Origin: Pseudochelatococcus contaminans
GTDB taxonomy: Bacteria; Pseudomonadota; Alphaproteobacteria; Rhizobiales; Beijerinckiaceae
Assembly (NCBI RefSeq): GCF_014195635.1
Contig: NZ_JACICC010000006.1
Coordinates: 1 to 64,000, forward strand
Direction: 5' to 3'
DNA length: 64,000 bases
Within the stretch, counting starts at the first letter, position 1. Every line of letters starts with the position of its first letter. Position numbers and translations under genes: made by a program. The notes under the pieces are model-generated. The model made no database searches, was not told where the DNA came from, and saw nothing but the letters and a program-made list of their open reading frames with translations. Positions 26,595 to 35,219 of this stretch are shown here, in pieces.

Positions 26595-27332
26595 ATGGAC
26601 AAGACAATTGCCAGCCCCGCCGAAGCGGTCGCCGGCATCGCGGACAGGGCGGTGGTGATGATCGGCGGCTTCGGCGGTTCCGGCGCGCCGATCGAGCTGA
26701 TCCACGCACTCATCGACCGGTATGTGAAGACCGGAAGCCCGAAAAACCTGACTGTTGTGAACAACAACGCCGGCAACGGCCACGTCGGCCTCGCGGCGCT
26801 GATCGAGGTCGGAATGGTGAGGAAGCTTATCTGTTCCTTCCCACGTTCCGCCGATCCGCGCGTGTTCACGGAAAAGTATCTTGCCGGCGAGATTGAGCTG
26901 GAATTAGTGCCACAGGGCACCCTTGCCGAGCGCATCCGCGCCGGCGGAGCGGGGATTCCCGCTTTCTACACGCCCACTTCCTACGGCACGGAACTGGCCG
27001 AGGGCAAGCCGGTGGCGGAGTTCGAGGGCCGTCCCTATGTGCGGGAACGCTGGCTCAAGGCCGACTTCGCGCTCGTCAAGGCACATGTGGCCGACACGCA
27101 CGGCAACCTCACCTACAACAAGGCCGCGCGCAATTTCAATCCGCTGATGTGCATGGCTGCGCGCACCACCATCGTGCAGGCGTCGCGGATCGTGCCGCCC
27201 GGCGGCATCGATCCGGAGCATGTCGTCACGCCGGGCATCTTCGTCAGCCAGGTCGTCGAGGTGCCCGATCCCGCCCAGGAAGAAGAGCTGAACCGCGCTG
27301 GCGCGGTCTATCCCGAGGGGACCAGCCCATGA
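26595..27332 (+). CDS. pcaI: 3-oxoadipate CoA-transferase, alpha subunit
   Basis: A 245-residue class I CoA-transferase alpha subunit. It begins MDKTIASPAEAVAGI and carries VVMIGGFGGSGAPIELI at about 20-36, the CoA-binding Gly-rich loop of the family. Further family segments are NNNAGNGHVGLAALIE and FYTPTSYGTELAEGK. Start 26595 follows a strong GGAGGG. It overlaps pcaJ by four bases (ATGA), as expected for a heteromeric enzyme. It transfers CoA from succinyl-CoA to 3-oxoadipate, the product of the two maleylacetate reductases in this window. Confidence 0.93.
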   Translation: MDKTIASPAEAVAGIADRAVVMIGGFGGSGAPIELIHALIDRYVKTGSPKNLTVVNNNAGNGHVGLAALIEVGMVRKLICSFPRSADPRVFTEKYLAGEIELELVPQGTLAERIRAGGAGIPAFYTPTSYGTELAEGKPVAEFEGRPYVRERWLKADFALVKAHVADTHGNLTYNKAARNFNPLMCMAARTTIVQASRIVPPGGIDPEHVVTPGIFVSQVVEVPDPAQEEELNRAGAVYPEGTSP

Positions 27333-28027
27333 ATGCCATAAAGAGCGCTAACTACGAAGACATCAAGCTGTCCAATGCGCAGATCGCATGGCGCGCGGCG
27401 CAGGACATTGCGGACGGCGCTTATGTAAATCTCGGCATCGGCTTTCCGGAGATGGTTGCGCGCTACCAGCCGCCCGGCCGGGAGGCGATCTTTCACACCG
27501 AGAACGGCATCCTCGACTTCGGCGAGGCACCGCCGGCGGGCGAAGAGGACTGGGACCTGATCAACGCCGGCAAGAAGGCCGTTACGCTGAATCCGGGCGC
27601 CGCCTTCTTCCACCATGCGGACAGCTTCGCGATGGTGCGCGGCGGCCATCTCGACGTCGCCATCCTTGGCGCTTATCAGGTGGCCCAGAACGGCGACCTC
27701 GCAAACTGGAGCGTCGGGGCCAAGGGTGTGCCTGCGGTGGGCGGCGCCATGGATCTCGTCCACGGGGCGAAGCGGGTGGCGGTGCTCACCGAGCACATCA
27801 CCCGGAAGGGCGAGCCCAAGCTTTTGGAACGCTGCACCTTGCCGTTGACGGGGGTGGGATGCGTGACGCGCATTTACACGAGCCTCGCTGTCATCGACAT
27901 CGAGAACGCTCGTTTCGTGCTGCGCGAGAAGCTGCCCGCCATCAGTCTTGAAGGACTGCAATCGCTGACTGGCGCCGAACTCGTCATCGACGGGCTGGTG
28001 ACCGACCTGAATGTACCCGAACTGTGA
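27329..28027 (+). CDS. pcaJ: 3-oxoadipate CoA-transferase, beta subunit
   Basis: A 232-residue class I CoA-transferase beta subunit. The catalytic Glu is residue 58 in FHTENGILDFG, and GIGFPEMVARY at 36-46 and GAYQVAQNGDLANWSVGAKG are also typical. It starts inside the pcaI stop (ATGA) and is followed 10 bp later by the thiolase. Together with PcaI it forms 3-oxoadipyl-CoA. Confidence 0.93.
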   Translation: MNAIKSANYEDIKLSNAQIAWRAAQDIADGAYVNLGIGFPEMVARYQPPGREAIFHTENGILDFGEAPPAGEEDWDLINAGKKAVTLNPGAAFFHHADSFAMVRGGHLDVAILGAYQVAQNGDLANWSVGAKGVPAVGGAMDLVHGAKRVAVLTEHITRKGEPKLLERCTLPLTGVGCVTRIYTSLAVIDIENARFVLREKLPAISLEGLQSLTGAELVIDGLVTDLNVPEL

Positions 28028-28037
28028 GGGAACCGGG

Positions 28038-29240
28038 ATGACCGAGGCATTCATCTGCGACTACATCCGCACGCCCATCGGCCGCTTCGGCGGGGCGCTG
28101 TCTTCCGTGCGAGCCGACGATCTCGGTGCTGTGCCGCTCAGGGCCTTGATAGAGCGCAACCCTAAGGTCGACTGGGACGCCATCGATGATGTGATCTTTG
28201 GCTGCGCCAACCAGGCGGGTGAAGACAACCGCAACGTTGCCCGCATGTCATTGCTGCTGGCGGGGCTGCCTGTCGGCGTGCCGGGAACGACGATCAACCG
28301 CCTGTGCGGCTCCGGCATGGATGCCGTCATCACGGCGGCACGGGCTATTAAGGCGGGTGAGGCTGAATTGCTGATCGCCGGCGGCGTTGAGAGCATGTCG
28401 CGCGCGCCTTTCGTCTTGCCCAAGGCGGAGACTGCCTTTTCGCGGCAGGCGGAAATCCACGACACCACCATCGGCTGGCGTTTCATCAATCCGCTGATGA
28501 AGGCTCAGTACGGCGTCGATTCCATGCCCGAGACCGGCGAGAACGTGGCTGAAGATTTCGCTGTCAGCCGCGAGGATCAGGATGCCTTCGCATTGCGCTC
28601 GCAGGCGAGGGCGGCCATTGCGCAGGAGAACGGCCGGCTGGCGCAGGAAATCGTGCCGGTGACGATCCCACAACGCAAAGGCGATCCCAGGGTGATCGAC
28701 CGGGACGAGCATCTACGCGCCACGACGCTTGAAGCTCTCGCGAAGTTGTCTGCACCGTTCCGCAAGGGCGGCAGCGTCACCGCAGGCAATGCCTCGGGCG
28801 TGAATGATGGTGCAGCGGCGCTGATCGTGGCCAGCGCGGAGGCAGCTGCCCGATATGGTCTCACCCCGATCGCGCGGGTACTGGGGGGTGCTGCGGCGGG
28901 TGTTCCGCCGCGTGTCATGGGCATCGGCCCGGCGCCCGCCTCAAAGAAGCTGATTGCACGACTTGGTCTTGCCACAGATGATTTCGACGTGATCGAGCTG
29001 AACGAAGCCTTTGCTAGTCAAGGGCTTGCAACATTGCGCGATCTTGGCATAACCGATGACGATCCGCGCGTGAACCGCAATGGTGGAGCGATCGCGCTCG
29101 GTCATCCGCTCGGCATGTCGGGTGCGCGCATCACGGGCACGGCGGCGCTGGAACTGTCACTCACTGGCGGCCGGCGTTCGCTTTCTACTATGTGTATCGG
29201 TGTCGGCCAGGGCATTGCCATTGCGCTTGAGCGGGTATGA
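28038..29240 (+). CDS. pcaF: 3-oxoadipyl-CoA thiolase
   Basis: A 400-residue thiolase that cleaves 3-oxoadipyl-CoA to succinyl-CoA and acetyl-CoA. The nucleophilic Cys is residue 90 in NRLCGSGMDAV. The C-terminal His is in NRNGGAIALGHPLGMSGARI and the second Cys in MCIGVGQGIAIALERV. The N-terminus AFICDYIRTPIGRFGGALS and the length fit the PcaF/PaaJ subgroup. Start 28038 has a short gap after pcaJ. It completes the pathway from hydroxyquinol to central metabolism within the window. Confidence 0.93.
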   Translation: MTEAFICDYIRTPIGRFGGALSSVRADDLGAVPLRALIERNPKVDWDAIDDVIFGCANQAGEDNRNVARMSLLLAGLPVGVPGTTINRLCGSGMDAVITAARAIKAGEAELLIAGGVESMSRAPFVLPKAETAFSRQAEIHDTTIGWRFINPLMKAQYGVDSMPETGENVAEDFAVSREDQDAFALRSQARAAIAQENGRLAQEIVPVTIPQRKGDPRVIDRDEHLRATTLEALAKLSAPFRKGGSVTAGNASGVNDGAAALIVASAEAAARYGLTPIARVLGGAAAGVPPRVMGIGPAPASKKLIARLGLATDDFDVIELNEAFASQGLATLRDLGITDDDPRVNRNGGAIALGHPLGMSGARITGTAALELSLTGGRRSLSTMCIGVGQGIAIALERV

Positions 29241-29857
29241 ATGGCTAAACAATCTGGCGGTGTGCAAGGATTTTATCGAGGTGAGCCCCGCTGAGCGTAT
29301 GGTGATATGCAGTTTACTTTTATCGTCAAGCATCGCCGTATCTGGCCAGTCAGTTGGCTGTTTTCAGGACCACCAAAGGCAGACCTGGATGCCGTGCTGG
29401 CTATGGATGCGCTGATGACGGCTATCTGACGGCGGAGCGCCCTGCTGCATTACTTGGACCAGTGGGCGCAATACCCAAGTCAATACTTTTAACGGCTTCT
29501 GGCCAATAGCCTTTTCGTCCATTTTCATAGTCAGTATGAGCCGCCGCGTCGAACAGGCGCGGCGGCTTTCGGCTGCGTAGATGACCGCGAGATCGACATC
29601 ACCAGTCTCGTCTCCAGCACGTCGAGCATGATGTTGGCTTCACTGCCCCGGTGTGTTGCGTTCCGCTCGGCGGAGAGACTTTCGCGGAAAGTTCAAGCTC
29701 CCAACGATCCGGTTTTTCAGGCAGCAGACCTGAGATTTCCCAATGGCGAGTTCACCTGATGAACGATTCCGGGATTTGGTTTGAGGTCGCTCCCCTGTTC
29801 AACCTAGCATGATCAAACAACAAGATGCTGCATGAGAGCAGCCAAAGGGAGGATTGA
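29241..29857. other. Gene-free stretch between pcaF and the Liv-type operon
   Basis: About 617 bp without a supportable gene. It contains the hairpin listed at 29540-29566 and, at its right end, the promoter region and strong GGGAGG ribosome-binding site of the substrate-binding-protein gene. Short open frames show no recognisable domain. Confidence 0.45.
29540..29566 (+). terminator. GC-rich hairpin, candidate terminator
   Basis: A perfect 9-bp stem GCCGCCGCG / CGCGGCGGC with a 9-nt loop, followed by TTTCGG. It is 300 bp downstream of pcaF, so it would end any read-through rather than mark the immediate gene end. Confidence 0.5.
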
Positions 29858-31006
29858 ATGTCGCTGTTGACCAGAGTGGCCGGCGCGTGCGCGCTATCGG
29901 TATTTTCCGCAGGTTTTCTGATATCCGGAGTCTTGGCGCAGCCTCTGAGGGTTGGCGTGATGCTGCCGCTTAGCGGGCCTTCCGCCGCCGTCGGCAACCA
30001 GACGCGCGAGGGCGTCGAACTGGGGCTCAAAGCTCTGAACGCCAATGGCGGTTTGCTCGGACGCGAGATCGACTACGTCGTCGCGGATGACGAAAGCGTG
30101 CCCGCCATCGGCCTGAGCCGTGTGAACGAGCTTCTGGCCAAGGATATCGAAGTCCTTGTCGGAGGGTGGAACAGCCCGGTATTGCTGGCCTATCAGCCCA
30201 TACTGGCCAAGGAAAACATCTTCTCCATCGCGACGATCGCCAAGGTTGATCAGGTCCTGACCGGCGCCGACAAGCACGCTTTCAAGATCTCGCCGGACAA
30301 CAAGGACGACGCGCGCCAGATCGCGAAACTGGTGGTCGACAAGCTGGATGCGAAGTCCGTGCTCTTCATGAGCCAGAGCGACGTCTACGGCGATACGACG
30401 CAGAAGGCCATGGAGGCCGAAATCCTTGCCCTGCGGCCGGATATCAAGGTGCTGGGGCGGGAGCAGTTCCAGTATCAGGAGACCAATTTCCGCAACCTTC
30501 TGGAGAAGGCGCGCAGCCTGAACCCGGACGTGATCGTGGTCACCAATTCCAGTCAGGCATCCGGCATGGCCGCCATGCTGCAACAGGCCGATGAGATCGA
30601 CCTGCCCAACAAGATCGTGGTGATGCAGGGCGGCCTGACCGATATCACCGTCGGGGCTGCCGGCCCTTCGGCAAATGGCGTCTACAGCGTGGGCTTCTAC
30701 TTCGCCGACAAGCCGCCTTACTCGGAGATTCCGTTGAACAAGGAGTTCGTCGAGGCCTATCGCGCGGCATACGGCGTGACACCGGATGCAATGGCCGCTT
30801 CCGGCTACATTGCCGTGCAGGTGTGGGCGGAGGCCGTGCGCCGCGCCGGCACGACCGAACGGGTGGCCGTCTCCAAAGCCATGCGCGGCCAGAGTTTTCC
30901 CGACACGATCTGGGGAGAGGTGTCGGTCGACGACCGTGGCCAACTCAGCGCCAATTACACCCTGTTCCAGGTGACGGACGGCGAGCGCACGCCTCTTCCG
31001 GACTGA
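29858..31006 (+). CDS. ABC transporter substrate-binding protein, Liv/branched-chain type
   Basis: A 382-residue periplasmic type I binding protein. Residues 1-27 are a signal peptide (MSLLTRVAGACALSVFSAGF, cleavage after VLA). The mature protein starts QPLRVGVMLPLSGPSAAVG, the standard LivK-like first strand, followed by LGLKALNANGGLLGREIDYVVADDES. It heads an operon with livG-, livF-, livH- and livM-like genes. In aromatic-catabolic clusters such systems often import aromatic or alicyclic acids rather than amino acids, and the genes downstream support that here. Confidence 0.9.
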   Translation: MSLLTRVAGACALSVFSAGFLISGVLAQPLRVGVMLPLSGPSAAVGNQTREGVELGLKALNANGGLLGREIDYVVADDESVPAIGLSRVNELLAKDIEVLVGGWNSPVLLAYQPILAKENIFSIATIAKVDQVLTGADKHAFKISPDNKDDARQIAKLVVDKLDAKSVLFMSQSDVYGDTTQKAMEAEILALRPDIKVLGREQFQYQETNFRNLLEKARSLNPDVIVVTNSSQASGMAAMLQQADEIDLPNKIVVMQGGLTDITVGAAGPSANGVYSVGFYFADKPPYSEIPLNKEFVEAYRAAYGVTPDAMAASGYIAVQVWAEAVRRAGTTERVAVSKAMRGQSFPDTIWGEVSVDDRGQLSANYTLFQVTDGERTPLPD

Positions 31007-31053
31007 TCGTTCCGATCGTCCGGCTCATCATCAAAGACTGATCCTCCGCAATC

Positions 31054-31086
31054 GTCTCGCCCTGCCGCTCCCGTGGCGGGCGGGAC
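31054..31086 (+). promoter_or_regulatory. Intercistronic hairpin after the binding-protein gene
   Basis: An imperfect GC-rich stem-loop (GTCTCGCCC-TGCC against GGCGGGCGGGAC) sits between the binding-protein gene and the first ATPase gene. Such structures often protect the upstream mRNA and raise binding-protein levels relative to the membrane components. No T-tract follows. Confidence 0.4.
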
Positions 31087-31101
31087 CAACGGGAGTATGC
31101 A

Positions 31102-31863
31102 ATGACAATATTGGAAGTCCGCGACCTCGAGGTCAGCTACGGCGCGCTCAAGGCAGTCAGCGGCATGACCTTCACGTGTCGCGGGGGCGAGATTCTGGGC
31201 ATCATCGGGCCGAACGGCGCCGGCAAGAGTTCCACCTTCAACGCGATCACCGGACGGGTGGAGAAGAAAGGCACCGTGACGCTTTCGGGGCAGAGCCTCG
31301 ACGGTGTTCCCACCTGTGAGATGCAGCGTTTCGGCCTGAAGCGCACTTTCCAGCAGAACTCGTTCTTTACTGAACTGACGGTTTTGCGCAATGCGGAGAT
31401 GGCGCTTGGCAGGGCCTATTGCCCGAGCCTGCCGGCTCTCCTGCGCAATCCGTTCTCGATCGGCCGGCGCGCACGGGTTCGTATCGAACGCGCCCGTGAG
31501 TTGCTGGCGGAGTTCCATATTCCGCCGGAGTACGGCAGCCTGCGCCCGGACGAGATTCCCTATGGCACCCAGCGCCTGCTGTCCATTGCCATGTCCTACG
31601 GCACCGGGGCGAAAGTCTTGCTGGCCGACGAGCCTGCCGCCGGGGTCGGCGGTGAGGACATGGAAGTCCTCGCCCGGATTCTGGACAAGTTGCGCGGCCT
31701 GGGCGTGGCCGTCGTGCTCATCGAACATCACATGGATCTCGTCATGCAGGTCTGCGACCGCATCGCCGTGATCGATCGCGGCACCCAGATCGCCTATGGC
31801 ACTCCGGACGAAATCCAGAGAGATCCCAAGGTCCGCGCTGCCTATCTTGGAGGTGAGGCATGA
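31102..31863 (+). CDS. ABC transporter ATPase, LivG-like
   Basis: A 253-residue ABC ATPase. Walker A is IIGPNGAGKSSTFNAITG at about 34-51, the Q-loop region is KRTFQQNSFF, and Walker B is VLLADEPAAGVGGEDME. The signature is atypical: where LSGGxQ is usual there is RPDEIPYGTQRLLSIAMS, as seen in several LivG proteins of this branch. The C-terminal extension QIAYGTPDEIQRDPKVRAAYLGGEA is diagnostic of the LivG family. It overlaps the next ATPase gene by four bases. Confidence 0.9.
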   Translation: MTILEVRDLEVSYGALKAVSGMTFTCRGGEILGIIGPNGAGKSSTFNAITGRVEKKGTVTLSGQSLDGVPTCEMQRFGLKRTFQQNSFFTELTVLRNAEMALGRAYCPSLPALLRNPFSIGRRARVRIERARELLAEFHIPPEYGSLRPDEIPYGTQRLLSIAMSYGTGAKVLLADEPAAGVGGEDMEVLARILDKLRGLGVAVVLIEHHMDLVMQVCDRIAVIDRGTQIAYGTPDEIQRDPKVRAAYLGGEA

Positions 31864-32597
31864 CGACAGGTGCTGCTGTCATGAGTTGCCGCGATGTGTC
31901 GGTGCGCTATGGCGCCAGCGTCGCGCTGCACGACATGAGCCTGGACATGCATCGCGGCGAGATGATCGGCGTTCTCGGCGCGAACGGCGCGGGGAAGTCG
32001 ACCTTCGTCAATGCGCTTGCCGGCTGGTCGCGGGGGGCGGCTGCGGTCAGCGGCGAGATCAGCCTGCTCGGGCGCAGTATCGCGCGGGTGAAGCCGCATG
32101 TCCGCTTTCGCTCCGGCGTCGCGCTCGTGTCCGAGGGCAAGAATGTCTTCGGCCGGGTCAGCGTCTCCGACCATTTCCGGCTGATCCGCATACCGGCGCC
32201 GGAAGACACACGTTTTCGCGTGACGGCCGATGAGATCTTCGAGCTTTTTCCCCGCCTTGCCGAGCGCCGCAGCCATCTGGGCGGGCAGTTGTCCGGCGGA
32301 GAAAGGCAGATGCTCGCACTCGCCTGCGCGCTTCTGTCCTGCCCGCGGGTCCTGCTGCTGGACGAACCCTCGATCGGCCTTGCGCCGATGATCGTGACCG
32401 AACTTCTCCAGACCGTGCGGCGGCTGGTGGATCGCGGCCTGCCGGTGCTGCTGGTGGAACAGAACGCCGAGGCGGCGCTGAAGGTCGTCGACCGGGTCGT
32501 GCTGCTGGAAACGGGCAGGAAAGTGCTGGAAGGCGGACGCGAGGTGGCCGGCGACAGCCGCATCCAGGACGCTTATCTCGGCAAACGGAAGGAATGA
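31860..32597 (+). CDS. ABC transporter ATPase, LivF-like
   Basis: A 245-residue ABC ATPase with Walker A LGANGAGKSTFVNALAG, signature LSGGERQMLALACALL and Walker B VLLLDEPSIGLAPM; the last is typical of LivF. The C-terminus ends GDSRIQDAYLGKRKE. It starts in an ATGA overlap with the LivG-like gene and is followed 3 bp later by the LivH-like permease. It would form a heterodimeric ATPase with the LivG-like subunit. Confidence 0.92.
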   Translation: MTTGAAVMSCRDVSVRYGASVALHDMSLDMHRGEMIGVLGANGAGKSTFVNALAGWSRGAAAVSGEISLLGRSIARVKPHVRFRSGVALVSEGKNVFGRVSVSDHFRLIRIPAPEDTRFRVTADEIFELFPRLAERRSHLGGQLSGGERQMLALACALLSCPRVLLLDEPSIGLAPMIVTELLQTVRRLVDRGLPVLLVEQNAEAALKVVDRVVLLETGRKVLEGGREVAGDSRIQDAYLGKRKE

Positions 32598-32600
32598 TCC

Positions 32601-33467
32601 ATGCAATTGTCGTATTTCCTTCAGCTTCTGCTGAACGGCACGGTGGCGGGGCTTGGCTATGCCCTGATCGCCATCGGCTGGACGATCCTTCTGGGTATGG
32701 CGCGGCTGGTGAACTTCGCCCATGGCACCATGTACATGCTGGCGGCGTTCGTCACCTGGTATCTGATGCGGATGCAGGGCTTCGAGTATCTGCCGGCGAT
32801 CCTCGTGTCCTGTCTGGTCCTCGCCGTCCTCTGCATCGTCATGCAGCACATGATGGCGCGCCAGATCCAGACACAGGATCTGACCAGCATCATGATCATC
32901 ACGCTGGGCATCAGCTATATCCTGACGGGGGCTGCCGGCCTGTTCTTCGGCGGCACGCCCCAGAACATCGCTTCTCCCTTGCGGGCGCTGCGCCTGACCG
33001 TCGGCGACGTCCGCCTGACCGGTCTCGACCTGACGATCATTCTGGTGACGCTGATCATCTATGCCGCCGTGTGGCTGGTCCTTCGGCGCTCGCGCATCGG
33101 CGCCGCCATGCGCGCCCTCGCCGAGGACGGCAAGCTGGCACAGCTTTACGGGATCAACCCGGCGCTCCTGCTCGGCGGCATCTTCGCCTTCGAGGGGGCC
33201 AGTGTGGCTCTTGCGGCGGGGCTGATCGCGCCGCGGGCGCCGATCCTGACCACGATGGGTTTTCAGGAGGTGATCCTGACCTTCGTGATCGTGGTCATCG
33301 GCGGGATCGGCTCGGTTCCCGGCGCGCTTGTCGCCGGTCTGGCGATCGGCATCTTCATTTCATTCTTCAGCGCGCTCGTGTCCTCCGCCTTCGCGCTGTC
33401 GGCGGTTTTCGCAACGCTGCTGGTGTTTCTCGTGGCGCGCCCGTCCGGTTTTGGCAAAGGAATCTGA
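32601..33467 (+). CDS. ABC transporter permease, LivH-like
   Basis: A 288-residue membrane protein with about eight membrane segments. The N-terminus LQLLLNGTVAGLGYALIAIGWTILLGMARLVNFAHG is the hallmark of the LivH family, and the EAA-type loop region is near AEDGKLAQLYGINPALLLGGIFAFEG. It is the first permease of the importer. It lacks any soluble domain and ends 39 bp before the preferred start of the LivM-like gene. Confidence 0.9.
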   Translation: MQLSYFLQLLLNGTVAGLGYALIAIGWTILLGMARLVNFAHGTMYMLAAFVTWYLMRMQGFEYLPAILVSCLVLAVLCIVMQHMMARQIQTQDLTSIMIITLGISYILTGAAGLFFGGTPQNIASPLRALRLTVGDVRLTGLDLTIILVTLIIYAAVWLVLRRSRIGAAMRALAEDGKLAQLYGINPALLLGGIFAFEGASVALAAGLIAPRAPILTTMGFQEVILTFVIVVIGGIGSVPGALVAGLAIGIFISFFSALVSSAFALSAVFATLLVFLVARPSGFGKGI

Positions 33468-33506
33468 TCGATGCGGGAGACGACCTTATCCACTTCGGGA
33501 GGCATC

Positions 33507-34445
33507 ATGCCGAAATCCCTTCCCCTGTCACACCTTTTTCTCGCCCTCGCGCTGATCGGCTTTTTCCTCGTTCCCTATGCCTGGTCCGACAGCCGGGTGA
33601 TCGTGGGCTACTGCGTGCTGACGGCCATCCTCGCGATCATGAGCTACGGCGTGGACATGATCACGTCGGATCTGGGCGAGGTCAGCCTTGGCCAGGCGCT
33701 CTTTCTGGCCGCCGGCACCTATGGCGTTGGCATCGGCACGACGCGCCTCGGCCTTTCGCCCGTCGCCACGCTGGCGCTGTCGATCGTCGTGGCGCTGGCG
33801 CTGGGCGCCGTGCTCGGGTTCATCACGCTGCGCGTGCGGGAGTTCATGTTCTCGCTGGTCACCTATTGCGCTGCCGTCGTGGCGCACGAGGTGGCCTACA
33901 ATCTGGAGTTCCTCGGCGCTTCGGAGGGCATCCTCGGCATTCCCTCGATGGAACTGACGCTGGGGCCATTCAGCTATGTCGCCGACACCAACCTGCGGCT
34001 GTGGCCGATCGTCTTTCTGATGTTGCTGCTGGTGCTGGGCCTCATGGCGCTGTTCCGCCGGTCGACCTTGGGAGCGGAGGCGCTGATGTCGCATCTCAAT
34101 CCCGATCTCGCCGAAAGCCTCGGCGTCAACCTGCGCCGTACGCGGCTGAAGGTCTTCCTCCTTTCGGCGCCGGTCACGGCGGTCGGCGGCTGGCTTTACG
34201 CCTATCAGCGCAACTACGTCGGTCCCGACGTGTTCGAGCCCTATTTCATCATGCTCTTCCTCAGCGCGGTGATACTGCTCGGAAAGCGCCTGCTGCTGGG
34301 GCCTCTCATCGGCGTGGCGCTGATCCTGTTCCAGGAGCGGTTTCTGTCTCTCGGGGGCGATGGCAACAAGGTTTTCCTCGGTGCGCTTCTGGTCGTGATG
34401 CTTCTGGCGCTGCCGCGCGGAGCACTTTCTCTCTTCAGGAAATGA
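33507..34445 (+). CDS. ABC transporter permease, LivM-like
   Basis: A 312-residue permease with about nine membrane segments and the LivM pattern YGVDMITSDLGEVSLGQALFLAAGTYGVG, then LRVREFMFSLVTYCAAVVAHEV and FRRSTLGAEALMSHLNPDLAESLGVNLRRTRLKVF. I chose 33507 because GGGAGG precedes it at the right distance; the ATG at 33471 would add 12 residues. It ends 12 bp before the SDR gene, so transporter and enzymes are probably one transcript. Confidence 0.9.
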   Translation: MPKSLPLSHLFLALALIGFFLVPYAWSDSRVIVGYCVLTAILAIMSYGVDMITSDLGEVSLGQALFLAAGTYGVGIGTTRLGLSPVATLALSIVVALALGAVLGFITLRVREFMFSLVTYCAAVVAHEVAYNLEFLGASEGILGIPSMELTLGPFSYVADTNLRLWPIVFLMLLLVLGLMALFRRSTLGAEALMSHLNPDLAESLGVNLRRTRLKVFLLSAPVTAVGGWLYAYQRNYVGPDVFEPYFIMLFLSAVILLGKRLLLGPLIGVALILFQERFLSLGGDGNKVFLGALLVVMLLALPRGALSLFRK

Positions 34446-34457
34446 CAGGCAGGACAA

Positions 34458-35219
34458 ATGGCACGCTATACTGACAAGCTGGCGCTGATTTCCGGCGGGC
34501 GCGGCGCGTTCGGACAGGCCATCGCCAGGCAATTGCGCACGGAGGGGGCGCGGGTCGTGCTGGCCGATATCGCCTACGAGGGCCTGTCGCTGACCCCGGG
34601 CGCGGAGGGCGACGAGATCCGGCTGGACGTGACCGACGAAGCCAGTTGGGACAGGATCGTGGCGGAAGTGGAGGATCGGCGCGGCCGCATCGACCTTTTC
34701 GTGAACGGTGCGGGTGTGATCTGTCCCGAAAGCTACGCCTTCGAGGATTTTCCCTACGACGACTGGCGCCGGCTGTTCGAGATCAACACGCATGGCACTT
34801 TCCTGGGCACCCGCGCCGCCATCCGGCACATGAAGACGCACGGGGGCGGGGCGGTGGTCAACATCGGCTCGGTGGCGGGCTATGTCGGCTCGGCGGATGC
34901 CGCCGCCTACGGTCCCAGCAAGGCCGCCGTCTCGAACACCAGCAAGCAGGCGGCGCTTTCCGCCGCGCTGTCGGGCCATAACGTGCGGGTGAACACGGTC
35001 CATCCGGGCTTCGTCTGGACCTCGCTGATCGAGGGAAAGATGCTGCGGATCTATCGCGATGCGGAGACAGCGCAGCGCGCCATCGCCGCTCAGTTGCCGC
35101 TGGGCCGCCTGGCCCGGCCCGAGGACGTGGCCTATGCCGTTGCCTTCCTCGGCTCCCATGAGGCGGAGTCGATCACCGGCGCGGATCTGGTGATCGATGC
35201 GGGGCGGCTGCTGAAATGA
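34458..35219 (+). CDS. Short-chain dehydrogenase/reductase
   Basis: A 253-residue classical SDR. The cofactor-binding loop is SGGRGAFGQAIA at about 12-23 (Ser in place of the first Thr of TGxxxGxG), followed by LFVNGAGVI. The catalytic Ser-Tyr-Lys set is in NIGSVAGYVGSADAAAYGPSKAAV. It is translationally coupled (ATGA) to a KstD-like flavin dehydrogenase. That coupling suggests it oxidises a ring alcohol to the ketone that the dehydrogenase needs; the substrate is unknown. Confidence 0.88.
   Translation: MARYTDKLALISGGRGAFGQAIARQLRTEGARVVLADIAYEGLSLTPGAEGDEIRLDVTDEASWDRIVAEVEDRRGRIDLFVNGAGVICPESYAFEDFPYDDWRRLFEINTHGTFLGTRAAIRHMKTHGGGAVVNIGSVAGYVGSADAAAYGPSKAAVSNTSKQAALSAALSGHNVRVNTVHPGFVWTSLIEGKMLRIYRDAETAQRAIAAQLPLGRLARPEDVAYAVAFLGSHEAESITGADLVIDAGRLLK

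Noticed and set aside
32594-34474. 626-codon plus-strand frame overlapping both permease genes
   Set aside because: It lies out of frame over the LivH- and LivM-like genes and lacks membrane segments or motifs; a shadow frame.
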